This document shows, piece by piece, positions 1 to 11,420 of a stretch of DNA of 64,000 bases. Made by a program: the position numbers and the translations under genes. The stretch's first letter is position 1. Each line of letters begins with the position of its first letter. The DNA is taken from positions 1 through 64,000 of the forward strand of contig JAQJZZ010000001.1 in assembly GCA_030077755.1 (NCBI GenBank), written 5' to 3'. This DNA is from Filosporella fistucella. Taxonomy: Eukaryota > Ascomycota > Leotiomycetes > Helotiales. The notes under the pieces are model-generated. The model had not been told where the DNA came from, did no database searches, and saw only the letters and a program-made list of their open reading frames with translations.

Positions 1-100
1 CTAACCCTAACCCTAACCCTAACCCTAACCCTAACCCTAACCCTAACCCTAACCCTAACCCTAACCCTAACCCTAACCCTAACCCTAACCCTAACCCTAA
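1..100. repeat. telomere repeat (CCCTAA)n
   Basis: About 16 uninterrupted copies of CCCTAA run from the first base to about position 100, after which unique sequence begins abruptly. CCCTAA reading inward is the strand expected at a left chromosome end with the TTAGGG telomere used by most filamentous fungi. No degenerate or interspersed copies are seen next to it, so this looks like a real terminus and not an interstitial array. Confidence 0.98.
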
Positions 101-334
101 ATGAACATTAAGTTCTTGATCTATCTTGAAAAAAAGAATGAAATTTGAAGCCCTAAGTTGGACAAAAAAGGAGGTGCATCACGTGGCCACTACCCTTCAC
201 CCCACGTGTTTTCGTCCGCCAATCAATAACCTACAGCGACATCTACCAAGACATTCGCAAATGGCGACATGAAAAGTCAACAAATGCTGGAATCCTCGCA
301 CTTCACCGTAGAGAAGCAATAATTAATCTTCAGG
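101..334. other. short subtelomeric spacer
   Basis: Unique sequence between the telomere repeat and the first gene. I see no tandem repeat and no subtelomeric helicase-type gene; the first gene begins only about 230 bp from the telomere tract. Confidence 0.6.
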
Positions 335-1926
335 ATGGCCATAATATCAAGATGGCGGCCTGGCCACGTTGCGAAGCAGTTCCGGGAGGTTATTGCGCAA
401 GGATGGTATCTAGGAATCACAGCTTTTGGTGGACCCCCAGTGCATTTCAAGATTGTAAGTCATATTTGCAATATTTATAAACCGGCACTTATTCCACGCA
501 GTTTCACGACAAGTATGTAGACAAATTGGGGTGGATCGATGAGCAGATGGTGAGTGATTACCATGAAGTAGCGGTCATCAGCTGATATTTTCAGTACCAA
601 GAGCTGTTTGCTGTCTGCCAAGCATTTTCAGGACCAGGAAGCACGAAGATGTATTATTGTCTGAATCTGATTCATGATGGATTCCTGCCTGCTCTCGTAG
701 CTCTGATCATCTGGACGTTAGTTTTGCTTCCACTAGTGTGAGAAATTACTGACCATTGTAGATTACCCGGCGCTCTGGGAATGTATGGGTTTTCTGTTGG
801 AGTATCCAATATTGGAGAAACGCTCCCTCGCCAAGCTTATGCTTTGCTTTCTGGTCTTAATGCTGCAGTTGTTGGCATCATTGCGTTAGCCGCTGTTCAA
901 CTCTCTCAAAAAGCGATTACAGATAAATTGACAAGAATTCTTGTATTCATGGGCGCTACCGCTGGGCTGCTCTACAATGCCTTATGGTATTTCCCCTTAC
1001 TAATGTTCTTGGCCGGATGTGCATCAGTCATCTACGACTATCGAGTGCTTCATCCAGCTGCAAGTTGGATTGGAGGCTTGTGGCGGAAGAAGAAGCAATC
1101 AAGCCCCGAAGATGAAGGCATGTCATTACCTCCAGTATTAGGACATGATACGAGGGCATCTAATGACGCCCCAGCACCACCTACAGCTACTTCCGAAGAA
1201 CAACAAAGAAATCAAGAGGAGCCAAGAGTCATTCCTGCCGCTCGAAGCCTTAACATGTCATGGCAGTTCGGAGCTGTGGTTCTTGTAGGATTTCTTATCT
1301 CGTTCGTTGTGATTATGGTGCTCCGAGGGGTTCTGCCACATCGACCACTTCTGTTCCAGCTTTTTAGTAACATGTTCCTTGCTGGGACTATCATATTCGG
1401 TGGTGGACCTGTTGTGATTCCCCTCTTGCGCGAGTATGTCGTTGCAGAAGGATGGGTTTCACCTAGGGATTTCTTACTTGGTCTGGCGATCATTCAGGCA
1501 TTTCCAGGTCCGAACTTCAACTTTGCAGTATTTCTGGGAGGTTTGACCGCAGTTTTCGGCGGGCATAATGCTGCCGTTGGAGCACTATTGGGTTATCTCG
1601 GCATTTTTCTTCCTGGTATAATAACCGTCCATGGCACGATGGGTATTTGGGGTGCAATCCGTAGGGAAAGATGGGTTAAAAGTGCATTGAGAGGTGTCAA
1701 CGCTGCAGCTGTAGGTTTAGTCTATACCGCTGTGTACCGATTGTGGCAAATGGGATATGTTGATGCTGGCTTTGAAGCCGGAAAAAGCTTGGGCGATGAT
1801 CCCTGGTGGGTAGTGGTGGCAGTGACAAGCTACGTTGGAGGAATGTGGTTCAATGTTGGCGCCCCGGTCGCTATTGTCCTTGGTGCGGTTATGGGCCTGG
1901 TACGATATGGAGTGGTTACAGCATGA
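335..1926 (+). CDS. chromate ion transporter (CHR family)
   Basis: Spliced model: exons 335-454, 502-549, 595-716 and 762-1926, giving 484 aa. All junctions are GT-AG and the frame is continuous. The protein is a two-domain repeat, as in long CHR proteins: the N-terminal half carries GITAFGGPP followed by an LGWIDEQMYQELFAVCQAFSGP stretch (split here by an intron), and the C-terminal half repeats the pattern with FGGGP, a GWVSPRDF segment and QAFPGP. A hydrophilic linker rich in Pro, Glu and Gln (about residues 210-260) separates the halves, and about ten hydrophobic segments are visible. Family members export chromate, probably as antiporters competing with sulfate, at the plasma membrane. 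Substrate is inferred from family only. It lies only ~235 bp from the telomere repeat yet looks intact. It is convergent with the next gene. Confidence 0.9.
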
Positions 1927-2322
1927 AAATTTGATAACAGCTTCTTCTGGATTTATCTGTTGATGGAAAGCTGCGTTCTCATTTGTAATTTTGTGGTTGG
2001 GGAAAAGTCTTTCTTTTTCTATAGGCAGCAGACGAGTTTTTCCATGCGATTGTATTCCGCTATTTACCAGCAGCTTGCCTTCGCCCTATAGAAACAAAAA
2101 TCTCGTAGTCTGTACTCGATTTATCTGCCAACAAGATTATACTCTCGCAGCCCCTCAATCTGGACCATTTACCGACCAATTCAAGATGTGAACAGCTTGT
2201 CCACGCACCTGGGTCTAATCAATTTCTTCCATTGCATGATATACCAATATCCGCCAAATGTGTGCGGGATTTCTCCTTTCGAGAAGAGGGTGCCATGTGG
2301 TGTAAGAATTCGATTGGAATGT
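1927..2322. other. convergent intergenic region
   Basis: 3' flanks of two convergent genes. Only short frames with no recognisable protein are present. Confidence 0.5.
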
Positions 2323-3498
2323 TCACGAAGTTTTGACCCGTTTCACACCTTTGTTCTTCATTGCTTCGCCCTTGTATAACTCTTCGTCCCGATCCCATGT
2401 AATTCCCAAAGCTGCTCCTCCTGGCCCAACTAGAGATACCCAAAGCAATGTCTTCATTACAAGCCTTGCTTTCGTGGTGATTTGGCTCACGGAACTGAAT
2501 CTAGCAAGAGCCCACAGTATCGCAGCGCCACAAGCAAAATACATGTCGTACTGTAACAAAATTAAACATCCTTCTGGAATTGAATTGACCATTTTCGGTG
2601 ACCAGGGAGCCATGGGAGAGAAGACGGATTGCAATGAGATAGTTTCGTTCGAAATTATTGGAATGTAGCTTGACCGTAGTGATGGCAGAGCTACAAATAA
2701 AATCGTACTCAGATGCACAAACCCTGTGACGAGGAGGCAAAATGTGTAGACAGTTCTCAGAGCTCGCAATCCAGCGATGCGAGCTTCTTCCAGTTTTCGA
2801 TTGATGGTGGGAACGACTGAGGGGAGAAAATAAAGACAGATGGCGATCCAGAGAGGAAATCCTTGCCAGAGAACCAGGAACCGTTCTTGCTGTGCCGACG
2901 TATTGATGAACGGCGGGGGAATTCCAGCCAAAATGGTCGGAACAATAAATCCAACTATCAGGGCAATTGGGAGCATCGACAGACTTTTGGTATCTCTAGG
3001 CAGATTCCTTGAAAAGTCCGAAGTTCGAGTCGCAGACGTCATGAAATGTATGGTGAAATATATGGGCATGACGATTCCCCAAGGTACAGTTTGGTAGACG
3101 AGTCCCCAAATCGTGGTGCTATCGATGGGTTAATTTCAGCCCTGCAACGACAGCCAATAAGCTTACTATGAAACTATTCTACCAATGTTCCCAGGACGCA
3201 GCCCCTCAAGAACGACTAATGTGTGCATAGGTAGCACCTGAGCTGCAATATAGACCGAAAAGAAGCTCAGTGTCGGAGACTCCCCGCTGACTGTTGGTTG
3301 AAAGAATGCCAGCATCCCCCGAAGGTGCTGGTCAATTGCAGTATATCCAGTAACACTGGGCGGTGCGGAGGATTTGGCAGCCAGTGTGGAATTGAGGAGC
3401 TGGAAAAAGCCATTGAGAATTTGGAGCCCCACGATACAATAGGCCGCAACAGGCACGAGAATCATAAGAAAGATCTCTGTTGCTCTATCTTGCATCAT
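2323..3498 (-). CDS. polytopic membrane protein, possibly AscI-type terpene cyclase
   Basis: Two exons on the minus strand (3498-3167, then 3118-2323) give 375 aa. The acceptor at 3119/3120 was chosen because it restores an open frame through TTIWGLVYQTVPWGIVMPIY. About seven to eight hydrophobic helices are visible (for instance FLMILVPVAAYCIVGLQIL near the N-terminus and LPIALIVGFIVPTILAG mid-protein), with an EGLRPGN motif in a loop near residue 100. No signal peptide or soluble catalytic domain is seen. Size, topology and the E-x-x-R-x-G-N loop recall membrane-bound cyclase-like proteins of fungal meroterpenoid pathways (the AscI group). That link is from memory and tentative; an unrelated uncharacterised membrane family is the main alternative. 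The tyrosinase gene lies about 410 bp upstream on the same strand. Confidence 0.72.
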
Positions 3499-3911
3499 CG
3501 CAGAGAGTCTGATTGTTCAGGAATACGATCTTTCTTTTTCCTATCAGAAATGGGAGATGTAAGCTGAGCCTTGCTGTGGTGGTGGAAAAAAAGATTGAAA
3601 CGCTTGGTAGTGGGGCGGGATGCCTTCTCGCCGAGACGAGTTTGTGGCACAGGGCAGCTGTAACAGGCGAAACTGCACTGCAAGATACCTAGAGCCCTCT
3701 GTGCTGTCAGCGCTAAGCGTGCGGACCTTGGGCTGTACCAAACCCCTATTTTCAAAGGCCTCAACTCGCCCTGGCAAAGTTCGGAACTCGAAGGAAGCTT
3801 ATATTTCTTTTCATCTTGCGACTTGGAAGATGACTGTAACTTACACACTTAATATTGCACGGTAAATAGATAATCAATTTCATGCTTACTACTACATGGC
3901 TCTCCATCAAA
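3499..3911. other. intergenic region
   Basis: Upstream region of the membrane protein and 3' flank of the tyrosinase. No further gene or repeat recognised. Confidence 0.5.
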
Positions 3912-5279
3912 CTACACATAAACATAGCAAAACGGACCAGCGGTAGAGCTGACAAGTTTGTCGCTGGCCAATCCTCCCATTGAAACCGGGGCAACAACAG
4001 AAAGTTCCTGTATATCTTTGATATTGCCAGCCTTGCTACTTGGGGCCATCATCACAGTTCCGCCTTTATATTGCTGCACGCGCTTGGCAGGGTCTTGATT
4101 CTGCCAGATCCACCAATGTCGATCAACTTGGCCGTGGTGTAACCAAAACACTGGTTCAGCTGGCGAGACATAAAAATCTCCACCTGGATCTCCCCAGATG
4201 GTATAGTGTCCGCCTGTGTGAAGGGAGAATGCTTTCGTAGTATCAGTTTGAAGGGTATTTTGGAACGTGTCAATATCGCTTGTTGAATTAAGGTGGTTGG
4301 CGATGTCGATAGATCTACTTGATCGCGATGTGAAGTAGTCGTTAACATCGCGACGGAGGCACCGGGGATTATACCCGTATCCGTCAGATCTTGGGTTCTT
4401 TGGAATGTTGAGGCTTGTATCTACTGATGGGGCTAAGGGGCCGAGATTTACGGTCATGCTTTGGGAAGCAGTCAGCACCGCTTTCCAAGGAGTTCAGAAC
4501 TTACTTTGCGAACGGTCCAGTCCTTACGCAGCCTCCCCCTTTACCTGCCGGTACCATTGTATTTGCCATTCCGAGTCGATAGCCAGCATGCTTGACCGGT
4601 TCTCCATTGCCACCCATGCTGTGCGCATCACCGTTGAAAATAGGCGAAGTGGTGGGGTCAGGATATTTTCCCCAGTTCCAGTACTGCAAATCGTCAGAGG
4701 ACAATAAAAACCTCTAAGATAAACTTACTGGTTGGTAGCCTTTATATCCACACTCAGTCCTGAGGGCTGTTTCGTATGCCCAGATATAGTATCTATGCCA
4801 ATGAAGGAAGTTTGCCTAGTAACTATCAGGTTGCGCTAAGTCGGCGATGATTCCAGGATGACTAACCGTTCCATGTACTGAGGGAGTCATATTCATGTGA
4901 ACTACCACAAAGTCATCATACCTAGACTTTGCTCCGGGATACGTAGTCGGATTAAGCTTTGAAGGCGATGATATCAGACAAAGGACGGATTTGACGTAGT
5001 CATCTTTCTCAGCCGTGGTTAAGTCGCCACTACTTGTGTCAAATATCTGCAGGGTATCAAATGAGACACTTACTATTCTTTTCGAACTGCAAGTGTCTCT
5101 CTCGTGCATCCAGTATGTGTGCTGCCGTCCGATAAAGTTCCATTCAGTACCTTGTAGACATTATCTAATGCCTTTTGAGCAAAGGCCTCGTCAGGAGCTC
5201 GTTTCTCAAGTGGAGATCCCAGAATTATAGCGGTGAAAGCCAAGAAAAGCAAAATAGGATAGCAAAATAAGTTCGCCAT
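3912..5279 (-). CDS. secreted tyrosinase (type-3 copper enzyme)
   Basis: Five exons (5279-5074, 5029-4867, 4815-4729, 4683-4505, 4458-3912) give 393 aa. A signal peptide of about 21 residues is followed by a Lys-Arg step. The CuA site reads through His113, His121 and His130, ending in FLHWHR, and the CuB site has HTGGH (His292, His296) and WLHHGQVDR (His319/320). FANMTVNLGP spans the last junction and supports it. All six copper ligands appear intact, so the enzyme should hydroxylate or oxidise phenols. Length matches short secreted fungal tyrosinases that lack a C-terminal lid domain. It probably acts outside the cell or in the secretory pathway on phenolic compounds; the substrate cannot be told. 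It is codirectional with the membrane protein downstream. Confidence 0.93.
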
Positions 5280-6195
5280 GTTTATTTACTGTTTTAGAGA
5301 TGACTTTCTCAAAAGAAAAGCAGTCACAGCCAAGATCTCTTAGGACCATTAAGTGAAAGTAGAAAAGTCACTTGACGTGTCTCGCTTGAGAAAGCCTGGA
5401 AAGATGCAGCCTGAGTTGAAATGAAAAACATTCAGATATTGAAACAGTAAATATGCGGCAGTTGAAATTAGGGGGGTTGTCCAATACAGAGACAGAAATA
5501 TATTGTTTTTGAAGGCAATGTGACATTGGAAGCAAATCACTAATACTACTGCAAGCGACCCTGGTGTTAGCTCATGTTCTAGCAAATTGGGACAAAGAGA
5601 CTTTTGGCAGAGTTCCAATGTTTTAGAAAATGGACCTGGTGATGTGTTCAAATGATCCTTGAATGATGAAGTGATATTCGCTAAGGATGGTTTTGAGCCA
5701 GAAGCTGTTCTTTTATATTACGGATGAAGTTTGCGAAGCGAAATGCGGGGTGTTAACACAGGGTATTAAACCCGAGATCGCCATTAATCTATCAGGTTCC
5801 ATAGAAGAGGGATTTCAGTGTTGGAAGCGACTTCGCATGCGTGCATTAAGGGTTCGTTCATGGCAATGAATCCAGGAATCCGGCAATGGATTTGGCTGAT
5901 GCTTGACTGCCGTTGAGATTCTAATTTCCGAACACAAGACAGCATGGAGAATAATCTGTGATCTAGATCAAGTATCCCATTGCGAATTTGGAGCAACAGC
6001 TATCCAATCAAACTCGGGCTGCATTTTTGTCAAAGTTCATATCCTTATTGCCATCTGCGATTCGTGGTGTCGTGTCGCTCATGGGTGCATCAATTGCCCC
6101 AACCGCAGCATGATCAGCCAATGAGCTGAACTGGGGGGTTTTTTTCCTAATTTATTTTGTAATTGACGCGAACCCAACATGTACTTCGGATAGAA
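5280..6195. other. intergenic region without recognised gene
   Basis: About 0.9 kb upstream of the tyrosinase and downstream of the GH43 gene. Short frames only; none has a recognisable motif. I see no repeat. Confidence 0.5.
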
Positions 6196-7962
6196 TCACC
6201 ATCGATCGAAATCGGGGATACTCTCCTTATAGTATGTTTCCTGCACACTTGAAAAACCTACTTCCGGGCCATTCCACGGCCAAGGCTCGCCGCCACCACT
6301 TGCGAACAATGCGAAAGAATTGCCTTCGAAAACGAACCAATTGGTGGGAGCAAAGGCCTGCCAACTGCTCTCAATTGAGTTGATATAAGTTGGTGCTCCT
6401 CCTTTCACCGTACTATACCCGAACTCGTACTTTAAAGGAGTGGCACGGATAAAGAGAGTGACGTCGTATGGGATTGTGGTTTGATTCAATGGTGCGTAAA
6501 CAGTCGAGGTGGTCGTGTTTCGTATTAGAGTAGAATATACACAAAGGTTGGTTGAGTTGATGCAAGAGCTAATCCCAAGATCCTGATGCTGGAACTCTGA
6601 TAGATATGCTGAGATACCTATGGTCATTCTTGGTCCAAGAGATTGCTTAGTTGGCGAAAGGGTTGCAGCAAACGTCATATTGAGACTCTTCTGCTTACGC
6701 AAGATAGCAGCGGGAGTATCACGATCACCCAAACCAAAAACATTAGGCTTCAAGATGAGGCTACGGCCGTTCAGTTCGTAGTTCTGAGTGTACACAGTTC
6801 GCAGCTGATACCAACTTGGATCTAATGTCTTATGTGCAAAATCGTCTTTGAAAGTGAGGGCAGGCTTTTGGGTTTTGGATGTGCTTGGAATGTCTTCGCT
6901 GAGGAGAACCGGTGTTCCGTTATTCAATACCGGCCATCCGTCATCATTCCACACGACGGAAGTCAGAAATGTCTCTCGTCCCAATGGAGAAGATCCATTG
7001 ATCTTTCTTCTTGCCAGAAATGATGCCCACCACCGTCCATCAGTACCTTCCACAAAGGTAGCATGTCCTGTTGACTGCACAGTCAAGTTGTTGAACCCAT
7101 AAGCCCCATTAAACAATAATGGATTATTCGGTGCAGGATCCCAAGGGCCACTGATATTCCTGCTTCGGGCAATACTGGCTCTGTGAAGATCATCCGTTCC
7201 GCCCTCTGCAATCAAAAGGTAATAGAATCCATTTCGGTGGTACATTTTCGGACCTTCGGGCCGAGCGGAGCTGTTGTGAGGGAGGGTACCATTCCATAGA
7301 GAGATATAATCACCGATACATTTACCACTTGTCAAGTCTATTTCACATTGAGAAATTCCCCAGAGTCGGTCTTTGTTGTTATTAGGCGCCATGAGATTCA
7401 AGTATGTCCGGTTGGTAATCGGATCTTGATAAAGAGAGGGATCGATTCCCCAAGGGTCTGCCCAAGTGAGATTAGACCAGTTGATCATGTCTGTTGAGGA
7501 GGCATAATATATTCTTGGCCATACACGGGCTACTGGGTCGTATGTCCATCTGGTCATTGCAGCAATGTAAAATTTCCCATCGATTTGGGAGAGTGTTGGT
7601 GCCCAGCTATGGTGACGATGGATTAGTCACATGTCCGTGAGACCTCTGCTGAGATGATTGGGTGAAAGATATTGCTTTGGAACTTGAACTTACCCGCCTG
7701 CACCAGTTGGAACGCCATGAAGCTGGAGAGTCTCTGGCGTGGAAAATGCGTGTGAGATCAATTCCCAATTCGCAAGATCGGTGCTTCGATAAATAGGGGT
7801 CCCAGGAAAGTACTCAAAAGAAGATGTTGCGATATAATAGTATTTTCCAGATCTCAAAATGGTCCCGTCTGGATTCCACCCAGTGATGATTGGGTTTTTG
7901 ATTGCAATTGCGGATGTTATGATCCAGCCGATCAAAACCAGGAGCTTCGAGTTGGCCAACAT
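6196..7962 (-). CDS. secreted glycoside hydrolase family 43
   Basis: Two exons (7962-7694 and 7606-6196) give 559 aa. A signal peptide of about 20 residues precedes NPIITGWNPDG. The GH43 acid triad can be placed: Asp32 in WNPDG (base), Asp145 in GIDPS (pKa modulator) and Glu207 in RPEGPKMY (acid). GHATFVEGTDGRWWASF is also typical. From about residue 345 a second beta-rich region starts with DDFAHKTLDPSWYQLR, resembling the C-terminal beta-sandwich of beta-xylosidase/arabinofuranosidase-type GH43 enzymes. Many N-glycosylation sequons fit secretion. Likely substrate is arabinoxylan-derived side chains or xylo-oligomers; the exact specificity is not readable. A TATA-like element lies about 75 bp upstream. 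Confidence 0.94.
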
Positions 7963-9534
7963 ATTTTCGGCAAATTGAGTTTGTCGAACTCCAAGCCAAT
8001 GTTTGGAATATTTGAAAGGTCCGAGTGAGCCTAGTATATATGTTCCATAGTAATGATCTTAATGCTACCCTATCATTTCTCGGTAGAGTCTCCATCTCGT
8101 GTCGTGTCCAAGCGAGCATAAGGTCTCCGAGAGATGACCCGCAGTTGAATTGGCATTCGTGAAAACATGGGCACAAATTCCAGAGAGGATTACGGACTAG
8201 AACTCCAGAATCCTATTTCCCCCAATAGTTCTTCATATCGTGAGAGTTGTAGAATGAATTCCTCCACTGTTCACGAAGATTATCTCGAATAGTAGTTATC
8301 TCCATAACGAAGCAAAAATTAGACCAAGTTTCGAGATCTGTTCGCATCGAGGACTCTAACTGTAATTAGAGCACGCAGTATCTCTGGACATGTGATGCAG
8401 TGCGGAGTTTTGAGAAGAAGCCTTGGCAGCTTCCGGCGAAGCTTCCGGACATTGCCCCGGTGGGGTAATTATTGTTCCAAGCCTCAAAGGGTGAGCCTCT
8501 TTCCAAGTCTTATAATTTCATTCTATGTTCCAGTACAATACTCCTATCCAATTCACTTGTGGGGACAGAAGAATAAATGCCTAGTGATCTGAGAACACTG
8601 CCCATGTGGTACCTATGGATTCTGCGTATCCGTCACGTGGGGACACCAAATTACCTATGTGCGTCAGCCTACTAATTCACCAATTATTAGCGAAAGCTTT
8701 CTACAGCTTTAGGATGGTAAAAACTCCTAATCCTTAATAGAGTCCTGTTTTTGTTTTCTTATGCTCAATATTTGAAATTGATGAGACATACCAGGTGAAA
8801 TTCTCACGTTTTCAACCAGATATTGGAAGAAAAGAAATCATTCCAATGCGTTTCCGACATGGTCATACTTAGCCCTACAATCAAAGCGCAACATACCTAC
8901 TTGAAAACTCCAAAGAGCATGTAATTTTGCCTGAGAACTAAGGTTAGCCTAATCTGAACCTGGAAGAGCATTTCCCTTCCTGATAATATCTGAAATAATG
9001 CCCGAAGGCTATCTCGGCGACGGCGGGCAAAGCGACGGCGACGGCCCAAATGTTAGGTTTTGTAGATCCCATCCCACTAGACATGGGGATTTTAAACTAT
9101 TGCAACTGTTGTAAAGTGGGGTTACTTCCTTATACTTATACATCGGCCGACCACTGTCAGTCGTAGAAGTCTATAATTCGGGGGAAGGAATAATCTCTTG
9201 GGATACTCGATCCTCTACTATTGTTCTTATTACCAACAAAAGGTTGCCAACATGAATATTTCTCGGCTGTGGTATAATCATACTGAGTGCAGGGGATCTC
9301 CCAAGGCAACTGCGCTGCTATGTCTCGAGATTCAAAATGGGATACCCCACCTTTGTTGCCGACCCACATTAGACGCTTGTATCAACTAAAGTTTATCAGT
9401 CTTATCTTTCAAATTTGAGTCGAAATAATTTCTTCTATGATAGAAAGCCATGGCATATATATTCATCTGCTCTTCGGTCTGCCCGGAATGTTTAGACTCA
9501 GTGAAAACTATATTCATTCGTAACCCTCACCAAA
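7963..9534. other. long divergent intergenic region
   Basis: About 1.6 kb between the divergently transcribed GH43 and NCS1 permease genes, so it must hold both promoters. A CATATATA element at about 9455-9462 lies ~75 bp before the permease start. A short GC-rich stretch of CGGCGACGG-like repeats occurs near 9015-9045. No coding gene is recognised. Confidence 0.5.
8034..8042 (-). promoter_or_regulatory. TATA-like element of the GH43 gene
   Basis: TATATAC-type sequence on the minus strand about 75 bp before the GH43 start codon, a normal position for a fungal core promoter. Confidence 0.4.
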
Positions 9535-11349
9535 ATGACTTCCTTCCTAAAAAGCCGCCAGAAAAAGCTCAGAGAAAAGATACAGGAGCAGAAGAATCTT
9601 AAAGGGTGGATCTTAGAGCAGCAGCCGACATCCTTTGCGGACGAAGGAACATGGTCAAATATTGACTCCGACGTCACTCCTCCAGAGCGACGAACTTGGA
9701 CCTCACTCACGATTTTCGGATTTTGGTGTAGTGATGCTTTAAATGCTCAGGGATGGGAAGCACCAAGCTCTATTATTCAGGCAGGTCTGACGTGGAAAGA
9801 AGCATTCTATATTAGTAAGTATAACTCATTGTAGAAAAGGTCATCACTGATTTCCAACAGCTGCTTTTGGAGCGATGGCTGACACAATTCCACTCTGTCT
9901 GAATGGTGTCATGGGAGCAGACCTTCACATTCCATTTTCGATCGCTATTCGTTCTTCTTTCGGATTTTACTTTGCAAAATTTGCAGTTGTCACGAGAATG
10001 ATAACAGCACTTTTCTGGCATGCAATTCAGACCTGGACTGGCAGCACTGCGATGTTTCAAGTAAGTCTGAATGTCCGGTCAATCTGTTTGTAGACTAATT
10101 GTTAAGATCATCCGAGCAATTTGGCCATCCTTTCTCAACATTCCAAATCAACTTCCCGAGAGTGCGGGCATCACAACCCAAGAAATGATTGCACACTTCG
10201 TGTTCTGGACAATTCAGTTTCCTGTCCTCCTCACACCCCCTCATAAATTGAAATACTTCTTCTATTTCAAGGCAATTATCGTCCTCACTGTTTGTGTCGC
10301 TACTGTGATCGCAATGACTAAAAAAGCGGGTGGAGTGGGTGATATCTGGAAGCAAGGCTACTCCACGCCAGCTGGCCCTGTGAGGTCCTGGGTCATACTC
10401 AACAATTTCTCAAGCGTTTGTGGAGGATGGTGAGTAATTATCTTCGTTATTTCGATGGCTATGCTGACTCAATAGGGCCACAATGGCGACAAATGTCCCG
10501 GACTTTACTCGATATATGAAACGTTCCCGAGGAGTTTGGTGGCAGGCACTGCTACTACCTGCAATCAGCCTTTTGATGGGCACCTTTGGCATTATCAGCA
10601 CTAGTTGTGCTAAAGTCGTCTATGGCGAGTACATCTGGTCCCCTCTCGAGCTTGCTTCTCATTGGGATGGACCATGGGGGAGATGTGGTGCATTCTTCGT
10701 AGGATTTTGTTGGGTGGTCGCACAGATTGGAACAAATTTGTCCGCAAATGTCATCTCTTGTGCCAACGACATGACCAATATATGGCCAAAGTATATCAAT
10801 ATTCGCCGAGGGGTTATAATTACGACCGTGACGGCAGGTTGGATCATGGTTCCCTGGAAAATCATCAGCAGTGCGGGGTCATTGTTAACTTTTATGTCTG
10901 GGCTCTCGATATTTCTCGCTCCAATTGCAGCTATTCTTGCAGCGGACTACTGGGTCGTGAAGAAGAAACGAATTGACGTTCCGGGTCTATATCGTCGCCT
11001 TGGAAGATACAGATACAACACTGCAGGCACGAACTGGCGTGCTGCCACAGCCTTCATAGTGTCATTGACACCAAACCTTCCTGGCCTTGCGGCTGCTGTC
11101 AACCCCAGCATCAAACTTCACGCTGGCATACAGCACATATACGACATGAACTATCTCTGGGGCTTCTGTAGTGCATTCATTTTATACTACACCTTGAGCA
11201 AAATCTTCCCAGCCAATGTGACTCTTCTTGAGGTGTCTATCTGGGATGACTTCCAAATTCAGGAGGGTGTGAATGTTCCAGAAGGCCAAGAGTATGACTC
11301 CACGGAGGGTTTATCTAAAGGTGTGTTGGAGAAGGTGAAAGACTTCTAG
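9535..11349 (+). CDS. NCS1 nucleobase/allantoin-type permease
   Basis: Four exons (9535-9814, 9861-10060, 10107-10429, 10476-11349) give 558 aa. Hallmarks of the NCS1 cation symporter family are clear: WEAPSSIIQAGLTW in the first membrane segment, the conserved SWVILNNFSSVCGGWATMA stretch crossing the last junction, and NVPDFTRYMKRSRG. Twelve hydrophobic segments can be counted. The YWVVKKKRIDVPGLYR stretch in a later loop is typical of the Fur subgroup (uracil, allantoin, uridine permeases). It is a plasma-membrane importer; the ligand within the family cannot be decided. It sits between two secreted glycosidases, divergent from GH43 and convergent with GH79. Confidence 0.94.
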
Positions 11350-11420
11350 GAAGGAAAGTCGTGTTGAGAGGATGAATCTGTAGGCAAAAGAAAAATAAAT
11401 TATTTTCATGGCCAGAGAAC

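Noticed and set aside
1212..1493. minus-strand frame within the chromate transporter
   Set aside because: It is the antisense shadow of a clearly conserved coding exon.
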